Origin: Acanthaster planci
Lineage: Eukaryota > Echinodermata > Asteroidea > Valvatida > Acanthasteridae
DNA: 64,000 nt
Reading direction: 5' to 3'
NCBI RefSeq assembly: GCF_001949145.1
Contig: NW_019091536.1
Coordinates: 10,180 to 74,179 of the forward strand
How positions within the stretch are numbered: the first letter of the stretch is position 1; every line of letters starts with the position of its first letter. A program made the translations under genes and the position numbers. The notes beneath the pieces are model-generated. The model was not told the origin of the DNA. It was given only the letters and a program-made list of their open reading frames with translations, and did not search any database. Shown here piece by piece: positions 51,501 through 59,277 of the stretch.

Positions 51501-54500
51501 AAGTTGTCGTATTGGTCAGTATCAATCAAATGACCCTTATGAGTCCGTGTACAGTGGCAAACCAAGTGGGAGTAATGTTTGACTGTCTGTGACTGTTACA
51601 GCAAAAGGAGGGTTGAACCGAAGTATTCTCAAGCAAAGTGGTGATCCTTAAGCCTCTTTCTCCTCGGCTTTTTCATTTTGTTCCTTTTTTCTCTATTTGT
51701 TGTTTTATGTTCCCTACCACCCTTGTTTTGTAGGACTTCTCAAAAGCATCCATGCTGAGTACATGTACACGTGGAAAGTTTCAGCTGGTCAATTTAAAAA
51801 GGGTTTGTAATTGTTAATTTTAACTGCCCAGTATCCGTCAAACTCTAACAGCAGGTTTTGCTACTCGTAGGTTTTGGTACCATACCCAATTAACTTCTTG
51901 TTGAATTTTGTTGCACTTGGTATCAAAGGCCCAGGGTGATGGTGTTGGATTTTGTGTTAAGTTAGAACACACAGGGATCATTGTGTGCAGTGTTTGGCTT
52001 GCTGTACCAAGTGTTGGACTACGTGTATGCTTGATTTTGTCAGGTTTGGTACAGCTTTAGTGCAGGGTGTCCTAAACTGCATAGACCAATCCATACCATG
52101 TCACTCAAACTCCAACGGAGCACTTTGTTGGAGTTTATCAGGTTTGGTACCGGTATATGCACAAGTACATGTACATGTAGGCAAGTATCCACCAGTAGCT
52201 GTTGAAGTTTATTGGGTTCAGTATGCTCCCTAGTGCAAGAGCTTAGGGGTTATGGTTCAAGTATTCTTACATACAGTACTGGTATATAAGGATTGTAATT
52301 ATAAGTAATGTATTATACGGTAGTTTCCAGATGAGCACTTGTACCAGTGCTGCAGAAGTATTCAATCAACTAAGGTTAGCATGCAGTGTGTCATACCAGC
52401 CATGCAGAAGTGTGACTTTTAGGAAGGGACACCCACATTCCCAAATTGGTGAATGTGGGTCATTTGGCGGCTGCCCGAGGCACCTTTCTATGCCGTCGGC
52501 TCAACCATGTTTAAATGTATTCATTGTTCCACGCTTAATGTCTTCATTGTACAGCGCTTTTGAACATATGTATATGAAACTTGAGGTGGAAGATCATGTA
52601 TGCTTATTGGACACACTTCTCTTGGACTCCCCAGATTTGAGTGCCTACAGAAAAAATTTGCGCTTTATAAATGAATAAATTAATTAATTAATTCCCCAAC
52701 AGCTACTAGTACGAGCAGTGGAAGGAAATTCAGCCCCAAAATATATGAGGCTTGGTGGGAAATGCAGGGTTTGCTCAAGTTCTGAACACAGGGAAATATA
52801 AAAATATCAGAAGTTCATGTACATCTTGTAATATCCGATTACTTGTGATGTGTGTTGATCGGGGAGAGGAAGTGCCAGCAGGGAAAGTGAAAGTGGTGAA
52901 AAAAAGTGACTCGGTTGAAGTATCCTGATGGACAGCTTTATCTGTAAAGGCAAATCATCAAACAAAAGAAACTTCCTCTAAAGTTATACTTTTTTACTTA
53001 TTCCTCATTTTCAAACCCAAAAGGAAATGTCATGAGGGGAAATGATTTGCAAAATGTGGTGAAATATTTTCTGTTTAAAGTAATGATCTCCACCTTGCAT
53101 TTTACTGGATTCGAACCATAACCCGTCCAAACTCCAGTCCTTCTGTTAGCAACAGAGCCCCCCCTTTTGCATGTCCCCCTTGCAAATGAGCAGCAAAGGG
53201 GACTGTACAGCATCACAGCCTCCAAATTAAAACAAGAGAAGGTCCCCATAGAAATACATGTAAACACAACTTGTGCTGCAGAAAATAATCTCTTCTGAAA
53301 TAGTCAGAGAATCGGTCCAAAGAGTAAGGTGGAAGATCATGTACATGTATGCTCATTGGACACACTTCTCTGGGACTCCCCAGATTTGATTGCCTACAGC
53401 TACATGTACATGTACCAAGGTAAAATGATGGACATGTTTTGTGCTTTGTAAATGGCCATTATTAATTCATTATTGATAAAAATGTGCTGCCTTTATGGAC
53501 AACAGGTTATTAGGATTACTATATGTAGGTATCTGTGTCATATATTCCAACACGTACGTACTTGTATTTCAAAGATTCAAGGAAGCCATTTTTTGTCTTT
53601 GTTTCCTTTTGTAGTGGTGCCTAATGTTCTCATTAATTTGGAATCCGGAAGACTTTTGTGCTAGTAATGCCCCAGTGGAAAAAAAGATGACTGTAAAAAC
53701 AACGAAATTTGGAAACTGCTTTTTTCAGAGATGATGAGAAGGGGATGTGGTCAACATTGTGGTTGAAGCAAATTGTCCGTGATATTGATATTAAAATGCT
53801 CTATACACCTTCCACTTTCATGTTATAGGAATCTGCAATCCAGCATTGATCAGTGTAACATTTACATGTACATGTACATGAAAGTGAGGTTTGTGCATTT
53901 AAGTGTGTTTTCAGAAATACCGGTAGAAGACTCCAAACATCTGTGAAATTTAGGACCCAATTTCATTGCTCTTTATAACGGTTAGTGCAAAAGTAGTGCT
54001 GGAAATAATGCTGTATTTAAGCACTTTTTCACCACTTAGGTGTGGAAATGCTTTCACTCACTTTAGATATTTGTTACGTTACCAATTTAAATAACCTTTT
54101 CCTTCAGGTTAAGCATGCTCTGCTTTAGAGTCTTTGTGAAACGGAGCTTTATGAACCCAAATTCAGCCATTGAGCAGCCCTATAAAATTTGGCCCTGTTA
54201 TGCATGATAACTGACGCTTTTTGTGTTTGATTTCTGTTGGCTTTGTCCATTTAGGTTACCTTAGTAAGTGCAGAGAGATTGTGCCGTTACATCCCAGCTA
54301 TGGCACTCCCCCGAGAGCTCGGCGGTAGCGCTGAGGTCAAGCATTTGGACTGGCTTAACTCCTGCCTGAACCAGCAGACTGGCGACAACAACCGCAACTC
54401 CCAGGACCTGAGCGACGAATTTGCCGACAGCCTGGATGCTTTGGAGGCAAACCGCAAGGCCCTGGAACTTTTTGGTGCAATCCCGTCTGCTGGCAGCAAA

Positions 54501-57500
54501 GCACTGCCACAACCCTATGTGAACCACGTGCAGGCTGTGCAGCGGGAGCGGACGTCCAGCCTGGGCTCTGACGCTGGCCATGGGCTGGTGGCTGTACCTA
54601 GCCAGACGGGCAGCGCAGGCAACTCCATACCCTCCAGCCCCGCGCAGCCACGCCACCGCAACCTGGCCCAGGAGATCAATGATCACGTGGACAGGCTGGA
54701 TGCACTGGACAAGAACGACATCCCGGACTGCACCGCGGTGCTGGGCAGGACTGACCACCACCCCCACCCCCAGATCGTCCAGGGGTGCATGGTGAGCGAT
54801 GATGACGACGAAGAGAAGGGCCAACAGGAGACCAAGGAAAAGCATGAAACTGAACCAGTGCGTGAAGCCATCAGCAACCACATCAACCAGACCAACCACA
54901 GTAACGACGACGATTTGATCGACATGCCCACGGAGCCTCCTCCAAAGCCGCCCCGTCCACAGGAACAAGTCTGTGTTTCCACCCCTACTATGCCAGGAAG
55001 GCACGCACTCAAGGAGGAACTGTCTGTGCACCAGCCCACTGACACAGGCATGGACTTAGATGGACTGGTAGAGTACGTACTTCAGACCAAACAAAGTGGG
55101 ATATACAAGGAATATGCAATGATCCGGGCTGAACCTCCTGTAGGACTTTTCAACGTCTCAAAGTAAGTCCACAGTTGACTGTGATCATGTCTAAGCTCAT
55201 TATTCATGTACTGGTACATGAACGGCACTCTGGCTCAGCAACACTGCATTGAGCATTGTGCATTGTACCTGTACCGTATGCAAAGCCCCATAAGAGGCTG
55301 TACAGTCCTTAAGCACTGCATTAGTGAGTACGAAAGGTTTTGAATACCAGAAACACATGTGAATATTTCCAGCCAATAATCCATATGATGTAAGATTGGG
55401 GCGGGGAGAACTCTCCCACCTTTGTTTTGGTCATTGTTTGATTCTTTACAGACTTCTAGGGAGGATGTGTTAGGTAACAATAGTGTAGACTGTGTATAGG
55501 GATTGGACATGTTGGGGGGTACCCATCTGTCCCATATTGTGCATGGTATCCAACAACCCAAAAGTTTTTCTACCTCTGACAACCCACAATTCACCTGAAT
55601 CTTCATATACATGTATGCACTGTACATGTACATGCAGAAAAGCTCATGGTGATTGTATATACGTACGATTCAGTATCATTATTGGGGTTTGGTGTGCAGT
55701 TTGCATGTCGGTGAACAGATGGGAGCTGTAAGCATGAAACATTGTTTTGGACTTGGGTAGATTTGACAAGGTTCCAAGCAACACTCCAGGTGTTTTACTG
55801 CCCCTCAGCTTGTTTGCTGGGAGAAAAACAAGTCATGGTCAGAATTTTGAGCGGAACCTCGTGTACACGTACATGTACTTATAGAGTGGTTCATTTTACA
55901 TGTCATGTAGGAAATGGAATTCTGCCAAATCAAGTTAAACTTGCTTTCAAAATCGCAACTTGAGGTACATGTACCTGTACATGTATATATACTGTACCTG
56001 TAATACAGTTTACAGCACGAGACACATCGCCCCAATGTCTGATCACTCAACATTTCATCTTGACATTTTCACCTGTGCATTGATATCTGCTGCCCACAGG
56101 CACAAGTTTAACTTGCCAAAGAATAGATACGCCGATGTCCTGTGCTACGATCAGTCTCGGGTCAAGTTAAAGCTAACCAATGGGGACCCATACTCGGACT
56201 ACATCAACGCTAACACCATGGATGGCTACATGCAGAAGAATGCATTCATAGCTGCTCAAGGTGAGTATGAACCAGAGCTGTGGCCAGTCCTAGGATACTT
56301 TAGATCTGGCACCAATTAAACGGTGGAGAGCTGGTTTCCTTTTTTTCTTGGGGAAGGCGTAGAACTCAAAATCCTTTTTAAGATTCTTGAGACAAATGTT
56401 CTGAAAGAAGGGCATAATTTCATTTATCTGTTTCTGATTAAATTATTCCATATGCTAAAGCCTCCAAAGTAACTTCCAGTTTGGTTTCTTCCATGGAGCA
56501 TACCTGTAGCACAGCAGCACAACTTGGTGCACCATGTAAGGGCATCCAACAGTGGAAAAAATGCTTTGTGTCTGACTCAAAATTTCAAGTATGGTACATG
56601 TAGCTATCCTTTTGTGGGCACTTGAATATGGAACATGTTAAGGGGCATGCAGTGTTGGCTGGTAGTGTTGCTATGGTTGTAGTTTTTTGCAGGGGAAGAC
56701 TTTGTACTTGTATGCTTAATTCCCACGTAGGCAAAACCAGTTGGCAATTATCTCGCTCCAACAGATTACATGTACCTCCTCAGCATACGGGAAACATTAT
56801 TAACCACCAGATTTTTGACAAGATAGAGCAGCAATGTTGGCATCAAAGTGTTGCTGGAATACATGCAGCAGCTTATGAACCTGTCATGATTGGCAGAAAT
56901 ATTCATTAAATCAAGTGACTGCATTAATTAACCCTAGAAGTCCCCAATTCCTCAACAGGTGACGCACTGAGGACTGTTAGGTTGAATCAGATAACCACCG
57001 GTACTCGGTACATGTGTACATTTGTGCTTTTGGAACCATTTAAGAGTCAGGTAGCGGCACAGCAATGCTGTAAAATTTCTCAGATGCATTGTATTCATTT
57101 CCAAAACGTCAGACTGGCAAACAGGAAAGTACCCGTCACCAAAGCAAATCATGTCAACACACGTTCATGGTTCATTTTCTTTGAAACAAATTTACGTGGG
57201 GAAAGACCATAAATTCTGCATGGCAAACCCGATAACCCATTAGGTCAATTTCTGGTGACTTTGGCCTAGTTACCCAGATGGTACTTAGATTAAAGCGTAA
57301 TTGTTGAAACTGAGCCAACTTTTTTCCAGAAATGTGTCATAGCCACCGATATTTTAGTCACATAACCCCGGCAATTTTGAAAGAAGTCTGTCATCGTATT
57401 ATAAACGTAATCTAGTGACCCCATTGCTATATCCCAATACAATCTGTGTGCTGTGCAGGTCCCCTTCCGAGAACGTTTGGCGACTTCTGGCGCATGATCT

Positions 57501-58833
57501 GGGAGCAGAGCGTGCTGGTGGTGGTCATGACGACGCGTACAGTGGAACGGGGCCGGCTGAAATGCGGCCAGTACTGGCCCGGGGAGGTGGGTTCGTCAGA
57601 GAACTACAGCTTTATTGCCGTCAAGAACCTAGAGATGGAGAGGCGGCGAGACTACACCATCACCGTCTTCAGTGTGCAGAACATGCAGGTGGGTGGTTCG
57701 AAAAACACATGTACGTGCATGCACTGCATCAACGGATCGCTGTCTGGTTGTCAGTACTGCTGAACCATATCCTTTGTACCTGTACATGGCTTTTGTTGTC
57801 GTGGGGTAAAGATCAGACTGTCTCTGTGGTTTACGAACCTGTGGGTCAAAGAAAGGTTTCACAGCAGAAACAGTAATGGCAACGTAGGAGGTGTACTGAT
57901 TTCACTTTGTGTAAAGGGCATTGGGTTTTTCTCAGAGGGCACTGCAACTAATGCTTTAACCCTAACAGTCCTCAATGCATCACCTGTTGGAGGACTGGTA
58001 GGGTTAAGGTAGTAGCCGCTCATGGCCACTGTTACGATCGGGTGCCTGCGGTGTTGTGTGCTTCATTCTTGCTCAAATATAAATCGGTAAATTGGGATTC
58101 CTTTTGCAGACTGGAGAAACAAGACGAGTCACCCACATGCAGTTCACCAGCTGGCCGGACTTTGGGACACCACGCTCTGCCCAGGCCATGCTGGAGTTCA
58201 GGGAGGAGGTGCGCAGGTACCAGGCCAAGGCCGTGGAAGAGCTTGGGTCGGTCTGGACCAGCCACCCACTGGGCCCGCCCATCCTTGTCCACTGCAGTGC
58301 AGGCATCGGACGCACAGGTAATGTACCTCTTGTGCTGTGACAAAAGCAGTCACTTTATACTTTATACTTTAAAATGGCACTTCATGTGACTTCCACACTT
58401 GCAGAATTTGGCTCACTTTCAGGTATGAGATCAGAGATATGAAAAACAGTGTTTTAGATGTTAATTGGTTCTTCTCAGAACCTCTAACCTCCCACTCCAA
58501 GGTGGTACTTGAAATGTATCACTTAAAGCCATATTTAGCTACATAAGAACCTCATCTGTTGGGGAGAAAACAACACATTTATTCGGCCTTTGTTTTGAAC
58601 TGGCAGGCACTTTCTGCACGCTGGACATCAGTCTGTCCAGGCTGGAAGATGTCCACACAGTGGACATTTGCAACACGGTGCGTCGCATGCGGGCCCAGCG
58701 GGCCTTCAGCATCCAGACGCCCGACCAGTACGAGTTCTGCTACTTTGCCATCATCGAGTACGCCCAGCGAGCAGGCAAGCTGGCCCCCATCGACTTCTCC
58801 GGCTATGATGACAGCGAGAGCGACAGTGACTGA
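15530..58833 (+). CDS. SEC14-domain tyrosine phosphatase, PTPN9/MEG2 ortholog
   Basis: Ten exons (15530-15562, 29466-29609, 33349-33438, 33920-34044, 44973-45189, 54255-55162, 56100-56260, 57459-57688, 58110-58317, 58607-58833) join in phase to a predicted 780-residue protein. Residues ~8-60 form a CRAL-TRIO N-terminal helical region and ~60-245 the SEC14 lipid-binding domain, which in PTPN9 binds phosphoinositides and phosphatidylserine on secretory vesicles. Residues ~505-765 form the PTP domain: KNRY at 513-516, WPD loop 651-653 (acid D653), signature [10 protein letters not shown] with nucleophile C698 and R704, and Q-loop around Q742. All catalytic residues are present. Human PTPN9 has 593 residues; the surplus lies mostly in exon 6, in the inter-domain linker. 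The protein ends in an acidic DDSESDSD tail. Confidence 0.95.
17656..17862. mobile_element. 207-bp MITE with 27-bp perfect inverted ends
   Basis: The left end 17656-17682 is the exact reverse complement of 17836-17862 (outer sequence AAAGATACTGTTGC). Pairing continues imperfectly for about 16 more bases. ACT flanks both sides (17653-17655 and 17863-17865), a possible 3-bp target duplication as in PIF/Harbinger-type insertions. No coding capacity. A diverged relative lies at 6825-7085. Confidence 0.85.
19020..19110. repeat. ACATGT hexamer palindrome cluster
   Basis: Runs of TGTACATGTACATG interrupted by TTGTAC and TTAATG words. Each unit is a self-complementary hexamer. Confidence 0.85.
22608..22678. 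repeat. Tandem 13-bp repeat (ACATATGTACTGT)n
   Basis: About 4.5 units of a 13-bp motif that is itself built from ACATATGT and TACTGTAC-like palindromes. It is a locally amplified variant of the dispersed hexamer motif and explains overlapping short reading frames here on both strands. Confidence 0.9.
23375..23432. repeat. Hairpin within a retroelement-like tail
   Basis: The arm CGTAGGACAGGGTGCTGGG (23375-23393) pairs with CCCAGCATCCTACG (23419-23432). About 100 bp downstream a run AAATAAACCAAACCCAACC (near 23529) looks like a LINE or SINE 3' tail. The family is not identified. Confidence 0.5.
23803..23830 (+). repeat. 28-bp repeat, short copy of pair with 24021
   Basis: Identical to 24021-24054 except for one missing ACATGT hexamer: here GTGTACATAG, there GTGTACATGTACATAG. 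Flanks differ after the repeat. Confidence 0.85.
24021..24054 (+). repeat. 34-bp repeat, long copy with one extra hexamer
   Basis: Same sequence as 23803-23830 plus exactly one six-base unit, showing stepwise growth or loss of the palindromic hexamer. Confidence 0.85.
25375..25570. repeat. Dense hexamer palindrome cluster
   Basis: Many ACATGT, ACCGGT and ACGTGT units in a loose six-base register. Apparent reading frames here (repeating Y-M/H-V peptides) are artefacts of the motif. Confidence 0.85.
27595..27705 (+). CDS. Possible alternative first exon of PTPN9-like gene
   Basis: A 37-codon segment from ATG 27595 (good context: G at -3, G at +4) ends GAGGGAGAACTCTTTGAA before a perfect donor GTAAGT at 27706, in phase 0. 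It could therefore splice to exon 2 like exon 1 does, giving an isoform with an acidic N-terminal stretch ([19 protein letters not shown]). As an internal exon after the CCCCAG at 27592 it would shift frame to an early stop, so an alternative promoter is the better reading. There is no homology to confirm it. Confidence 0.45.
28300..28555. repeat. Densest ACATGT/ACCGGT palindrome cluster
   Basis: Nearly continuous self-complementary hexamers over about 250 bp (ACATGTACATGTACGG, TACCGGTACATG, and variants). Single strands could fold in many alternative hairpins. Long frames on both strands read Y-M-Y-M and H-V-H-V peptides and are not genes. Confidence 0.9.
29466..29609 (+). CDS. PTPN9-like exon 2
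   Basis: Residues 12-59, CRAL-TRIO N-terminal region, with the family-typical [17 protein letters not shown]. Acceptor CCTACCCCAG, donor GTAAGT, phase 0 on both sides. Confidence 0.95.
29610..33348 (+). other. PTPN9-like intron 2, 3.7 kb
   Basis: Contains a 138-bp TTAA-bounded foldback (31331-31468) and hexamer clusters at 31490-31535, 32255-32300 and 32400-32480. No other feature supported. Confidence 0.85.
31331..31468. mobile_element. TTAA-bounded foldback element B (138 bp)
   Basis: Begins TTAACCCTAACCCTCCTCAA and ends TTTGGGTTAA. Internal repeats GGAGGATT and AATCCTCC make nested hairpins (CCTCCAAAATTTTTGGAGG). It shares the TTAACCCTAA end and the CCTCAATCCTCC word with the shorter elements A, C and D. 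Confidence 0.65.
33349..33438 (+). CDS. PTPN9-like exon 3
   Basis: Residues 60-89, linking to the SEC14 core; ends LLSGKFTIL as in vertebrate PTPN9. Donor GTAAGT, phase 0. Confidence 0.95.
33439..33919 (+). other. PTPN9-like intron 3, 481 bp
   Basis: Short intron with acceptor CTATCCCCCAG. Nothing else evident. Confidence 0.9.
33920..34044 (+). CDS. PTPN9-like exon 4
   Basis: Residues 90-130 plus two bases of 131, SEC14 domain ([16 protein letters not shown]). Ends in GA before GTAAGT, phase 2. Confidence 0.95.
35597..36057. mobile_element. Pogo/Tigger-type MITE, 461 bp, TA-flanked
   Basis: Left end CAGTAGAACGTCGCTATACC and right end (reverse complement) CAGTGGAACGCCGTTATAAC are imperfect inverted repeats of about 27 bp, flanked by TA at 35595-35596 and 36058-36059. 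CAGTGGAACCTCG-type ends with TA duplication are typical of pogo/Tigger elements of the Tc1/mariner superfamily. Sub-terminal CTATACTGAACA and TACCGAACA words repeat inside. No transposase frame, so non-autonomous. Confidence 0.85.
39699..39899 (+). repeat. 49-bp minisatellite, four units
   Basis: Units starting with AATTAGATAATTGTGCTTAC at 39704, 39753, 39802 and 39851 are spaced exactly 49 bp apart. Units differ mainly inside the hexamer part (CTGTACATGTAC, CTGTACACGTAC, GCCGGTACC, GCCTATACC). Confidence 0.95.
41899..41987 (+). repeat. Dispersed ~88-bp repeat, copy 2
   Basis: Second copy of the element at 4180-4270, on the same strand and about 37.7 kb away. Both copies keep the word GCCACTTCTGTCAAAGGCC. 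Confidence 0.85.
44060..44510 (+). repeat. Diverged tandem duplication, period ~240 bp
   Basis: TGAAATTGAATCCTGT (44097) pairs with TGAAATTTAATCCTGT (44359), CGCTGAAATCCTATCAA (44169) with CACTGAAACCCTGTCAA (44398), and AGGTACGTGTA (44221) with 44464. Spacing varies from 229 to 262 because the hexamer tracts between them differ in length. Confidence 0.75.
44644..44783. repeat. Foldback element with 21-bp perfect arms
   Basis: Arm 44644-44664 (GTATAGAGGTTCTGCATGGC) is the exact reverse complement of 44763-44783, and pairing continues imperfectly inward (GCTTTTGT, AGGGATA) for about 35 bp more. The transcript could form a hairpin just 190 bp upstream of exon 5. It may be a MITE relic. Confidence 0.8.
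44973..45189 (+). CDS. PTPN9-like exon 5
   Basis: Completes residue 131 and encodes 132-203, the central SEC14 fold ([18 protein letters not shown]-equivalent [20 protein letters not shown]). Acceptor TTTCTTTGTTGCAG, donor GTAAGC, ending in phase 0. Confidence 0.95.
46238..46325 (+). repeat. tRNA-derived SINE head
   Basis: An A-box-like TGGTTGACTGG at 46252-46262 and a B-box-like GGGTTTAAGTCCC at 46298-46310 are spaced as in tRNA-derived RNA polymerase III promoters. The surrounding GATGTCTGCTTTAGTAAGC has the style of a tRNA anticodon arm. No clear 3' tail was found. Confidence 0.55.
49558..51279. mobile_element. Transib/RAG-superfamily-like transposon, 1,722 bp
   Basis: Both ends read CACAGTGGTTTAA inwards (left 49558-49570; right as reverse complement of 51267-51279). 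CATGG flanks each side (49553-49557 and 51280-51284), a 5-bp target duplication. CACAGTG ends and 5-bp duplications are the known signature of Transib transposons and match the RAG recombination-signal heptamer. Inside the left end an exact ACAAAAACC nonamer lies at 49611-49619, 46 bp after the heptamer. No transposase is recognisable and no frame exceeds 76 codons, so it is non-autonomous or decayed. Superfamily assignment rests on ends only. Confidence 0.7.
50134..50522 (+). pseudogene. Decayed coding remnant inside the transposon, family unknown
   Basis: Two overlapping open stretches in different frames (50134-50361, 75 codons after a TAG; 50307-50522, 71 codons before a TAG) have protein-like composition, such as [13 protein letters not shown] and then [12 protein letters not shown] and [19 protein letters not shown]. 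The switch of frame within 50307-50361 suggests a frameshifted old gene or transposase. I recognise no domain. An (AAATC)3 run at 50764-50778 could be a retroelement tail. Confidence 0.3.
52584..52680 (+). repeat. Dispersed repeat copy with SINE/LINE-like 3' tail
   Basis: Shares about 70 bp (GGTGGAAGATCATG through CCCCAGATTTGA and GCCTACAG) with 53328-53399. It then ends TTGCGCTTTATAAATGAATAAATT, a form common at 3' ends of invertebrate SINEs and LINEs. Confidence 0.65.
53095..53175 (-). repeat. tRNA-derived SINE or tRNA relic, reverse strand
   Basis: Read on the minus strand this gives a perfect RNA polymerase III B-box GGTTCGAATCC (complement of 53107-53117), preceded by GGACTGGAGTTTGGACGG and a GCTCTGTTGCTAACAG arm. 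The A-box is poor and the acceptor stem does not close, so it is not a functional tRNA. Confidence 0.55.
53328..53399 (+). repeat. Second copy of the 52584 repeat, with extra hexamer
   Basis: Differs from the first copy by point changes and by one inserted six-base unit (ATCATGTACATGTATGC against ATCATGTATGC). It continues into ACATGTACATGTACC where the first copy has an A-rich stretch. Confidence 0.75.
54255..55162 (+). CDS. PTPN9-like exon 6, extended linker exon
   Basis: Residues 204-505 plus two bases of 506. It opens with the end of the SEC14 domain ([16 protein letters not shown]) and closes with the family-typical [17 protein letters not shown] and AEPPVGLF before the PTP domain. Between them lies about 200 residues of low-complexity linker: a Ser/Gly-rich part, the acidic [16 protein letters not shown], and PPPKPPRP at 431-438, which fits the class II SH3-ligand pattern PxxPxR. 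The corresponding stretch in human PTPN9 is much shorter. Donor GTAAGT, phase 2. A 256-codon antisense frame here is a codon-bias shadow. Confidence 0.93.
55163..56099 (+). other. PTPN9-like intron 6, 937 bp
   Basis: Contains hexamer motifs near 55610-55640 and 55965-55990; nothing else evident. Acceptor TGCTGCCCACAG. Confidence 0.9.
56100..56260 (+). CDS. PTPN9-like exon 7 (start of PTP domain)
   Basis: Completes K506 and encodes residues to 559 plus one base of 560: [17 protein letters not shown] and [11 protein letters not shown], the phosphotyrosine-recognition region. Donor GTGAGT, phase 1. Confidence 0.95.
56261..57458 (+). other. PTPN9-like intron 7, 1.2 kb
   Basis: Contains TTAA-type mini-element C (56928-56985); otherwise unremarkable. 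Confidence 0.9.
56928..56985. mobile_element. TTAA-bounded foldback mini-element C (58 bp)
   Basis: Starts TTAACCCTAGAAGTCC, close to the known piggyBac terminus TTAACCCTAGAAAG, and ends ACTGTTAGGTTGA where the right TTAA has mutated. Same orientation and core (TCAACAGGTGA) as element A. Confidence 0.65.
57459..57688 (+). CDS. PTPN9-like exon 8
   Basis: Completes G560 and encodes 561-636: [32 protein letters not shown]. Donor GTGGGT, phase 0. Confidence 0.95.
57689..58109 (+). other. PTPN9-like intron 8, 421 bp
   Basis: Contains mini-element D (57956-58007). Acceptor ATTCCTTTTGCAG. Confidence 0.9.
57956..58007. mobile_element. TTAA-bounded foldback mini-element D (52 bp)
   Basis: Intact ends TTAACCCTAACAGTCC and GACTGGTAGGGTTAA with the core TCACCTGTTGGA, which is the reverse complement of the core of elements A and C. 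The element thus occurs in both orientations, as expected for a mobile unit. Confidence 0.75.
58110..58317 (+). CDS. PTPN9-like exon 9 (WPD loop and PTP signature)
   Basis: Residues 637-705 plus one base of 706. It holds SWPDFGTP (acid D653) and [10 protein letters not shown] (nucleophile C698, codon 58293-58295; R704). Donor GTAATG is weaker than the others. Phase 1. Confidence 0.96.
58318..58606 (+). other. PTPN9-like intron 9, 289 bp
   Basis: Short phase-1 intron, acceptor TTTGAACTGGCAG. No other feature. Confidence 0.9.
58607..58833 (+). CDS. PTPN9-like exon 10 (terminal)
   Basis: Completes G706 and encodes 707-780, with [27 protein letters not shown] and the Q-loop glutamine Q742. It ends [10 protein letters not shown] and TGA at 58831-58833. 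The acidic tail could be a casein-kinase-type phosphorylation region (inference). Confidence 0.96.
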
Positions 58834-59046
58834 TGCTTGCAAGTTGCTTTTGCCAGGGTCAGAAGAGAAAGGAGTCTTAAAGTCTCGTTGAAGGTTTGAT
58901 TTTGCCTGTGTTTTGCGTTTGCTGTCCTTGATTATATCCTGTAACTTTGCAGGGGCTGAATTTTATCAATTCCAAAAAAAATGCTTGTCTAAAGCTTGTT
59001 TTTCATGTTGGGCATTTAACGACGACAGAATCAATTTTAGAGGACA

Positions 59047-59052
59047 AATAAA
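59047..59052 (+). promoter_or_regulatory. Candidate polyadenylation signal 1, PTPN9-like gene
   Basis: AATAAA 214 bp after the stop codon. Confidence 0.4.
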
Positions 59053-59271
59053 CTTGAGACTTTGGACTAATAACAATACTTTTTAAGTTAAATTTTGGGA
59101 CAGAAGGACTCCAAAAGAACCAAGTGAGTACTTTTCTGAAACCTTTTGTTCCAAAAACTTGGTGTGAAATTTTGGTTGAGACCCCTCCAAGGTCAGGAAT
59201 CTTGTTGGTATTTACTGTCCAGTGTCTATCCATGTAGTATAGTATCATCTGCACCAAACTGTGCATCTTGC

Positions 59272-59277
59272 AATAAA
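59272..59277 (+). promoter_or_regulatory. Candidate polyadenylation signal 2, PTPN9-like gene
   Basis: AATAAA 439 bp after the stop codon, in TTGCAATAAACC. Further copies follow at about 59309 and beyond, so the true 3' end is open. Confidence 0.4.

Larger units (their letters stand above)
45190..54254 (+). other. PTPN9-like intron 5, 9.1 kb
   Basis: Holds a forward tRNA-derived SINE head (46238-46325), a Transib/RAG-like element (49558-51279), a tandem 18-bp pair (45348-45383), a duplicated repeat segment (52584 and 53328), and a reverse-strand tRNA-like segment (53095-53175). No gene supported outside the transposon relic. Confidence 0.85.

Noticed and set aside
52331-52678. 115-codon frame as a gene
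   Set aside because: Its 3' half is the dispersed repeat with a SINE/LINE-like tail; the first half shows no recognisable domain.
54261-55031. 256-codon frame on the minus strand
   Set aside because: Lies wholly antisense to exon 6 of the phosphatase, whose frame has clear family homology and splice sites; a codon-bias shadow.
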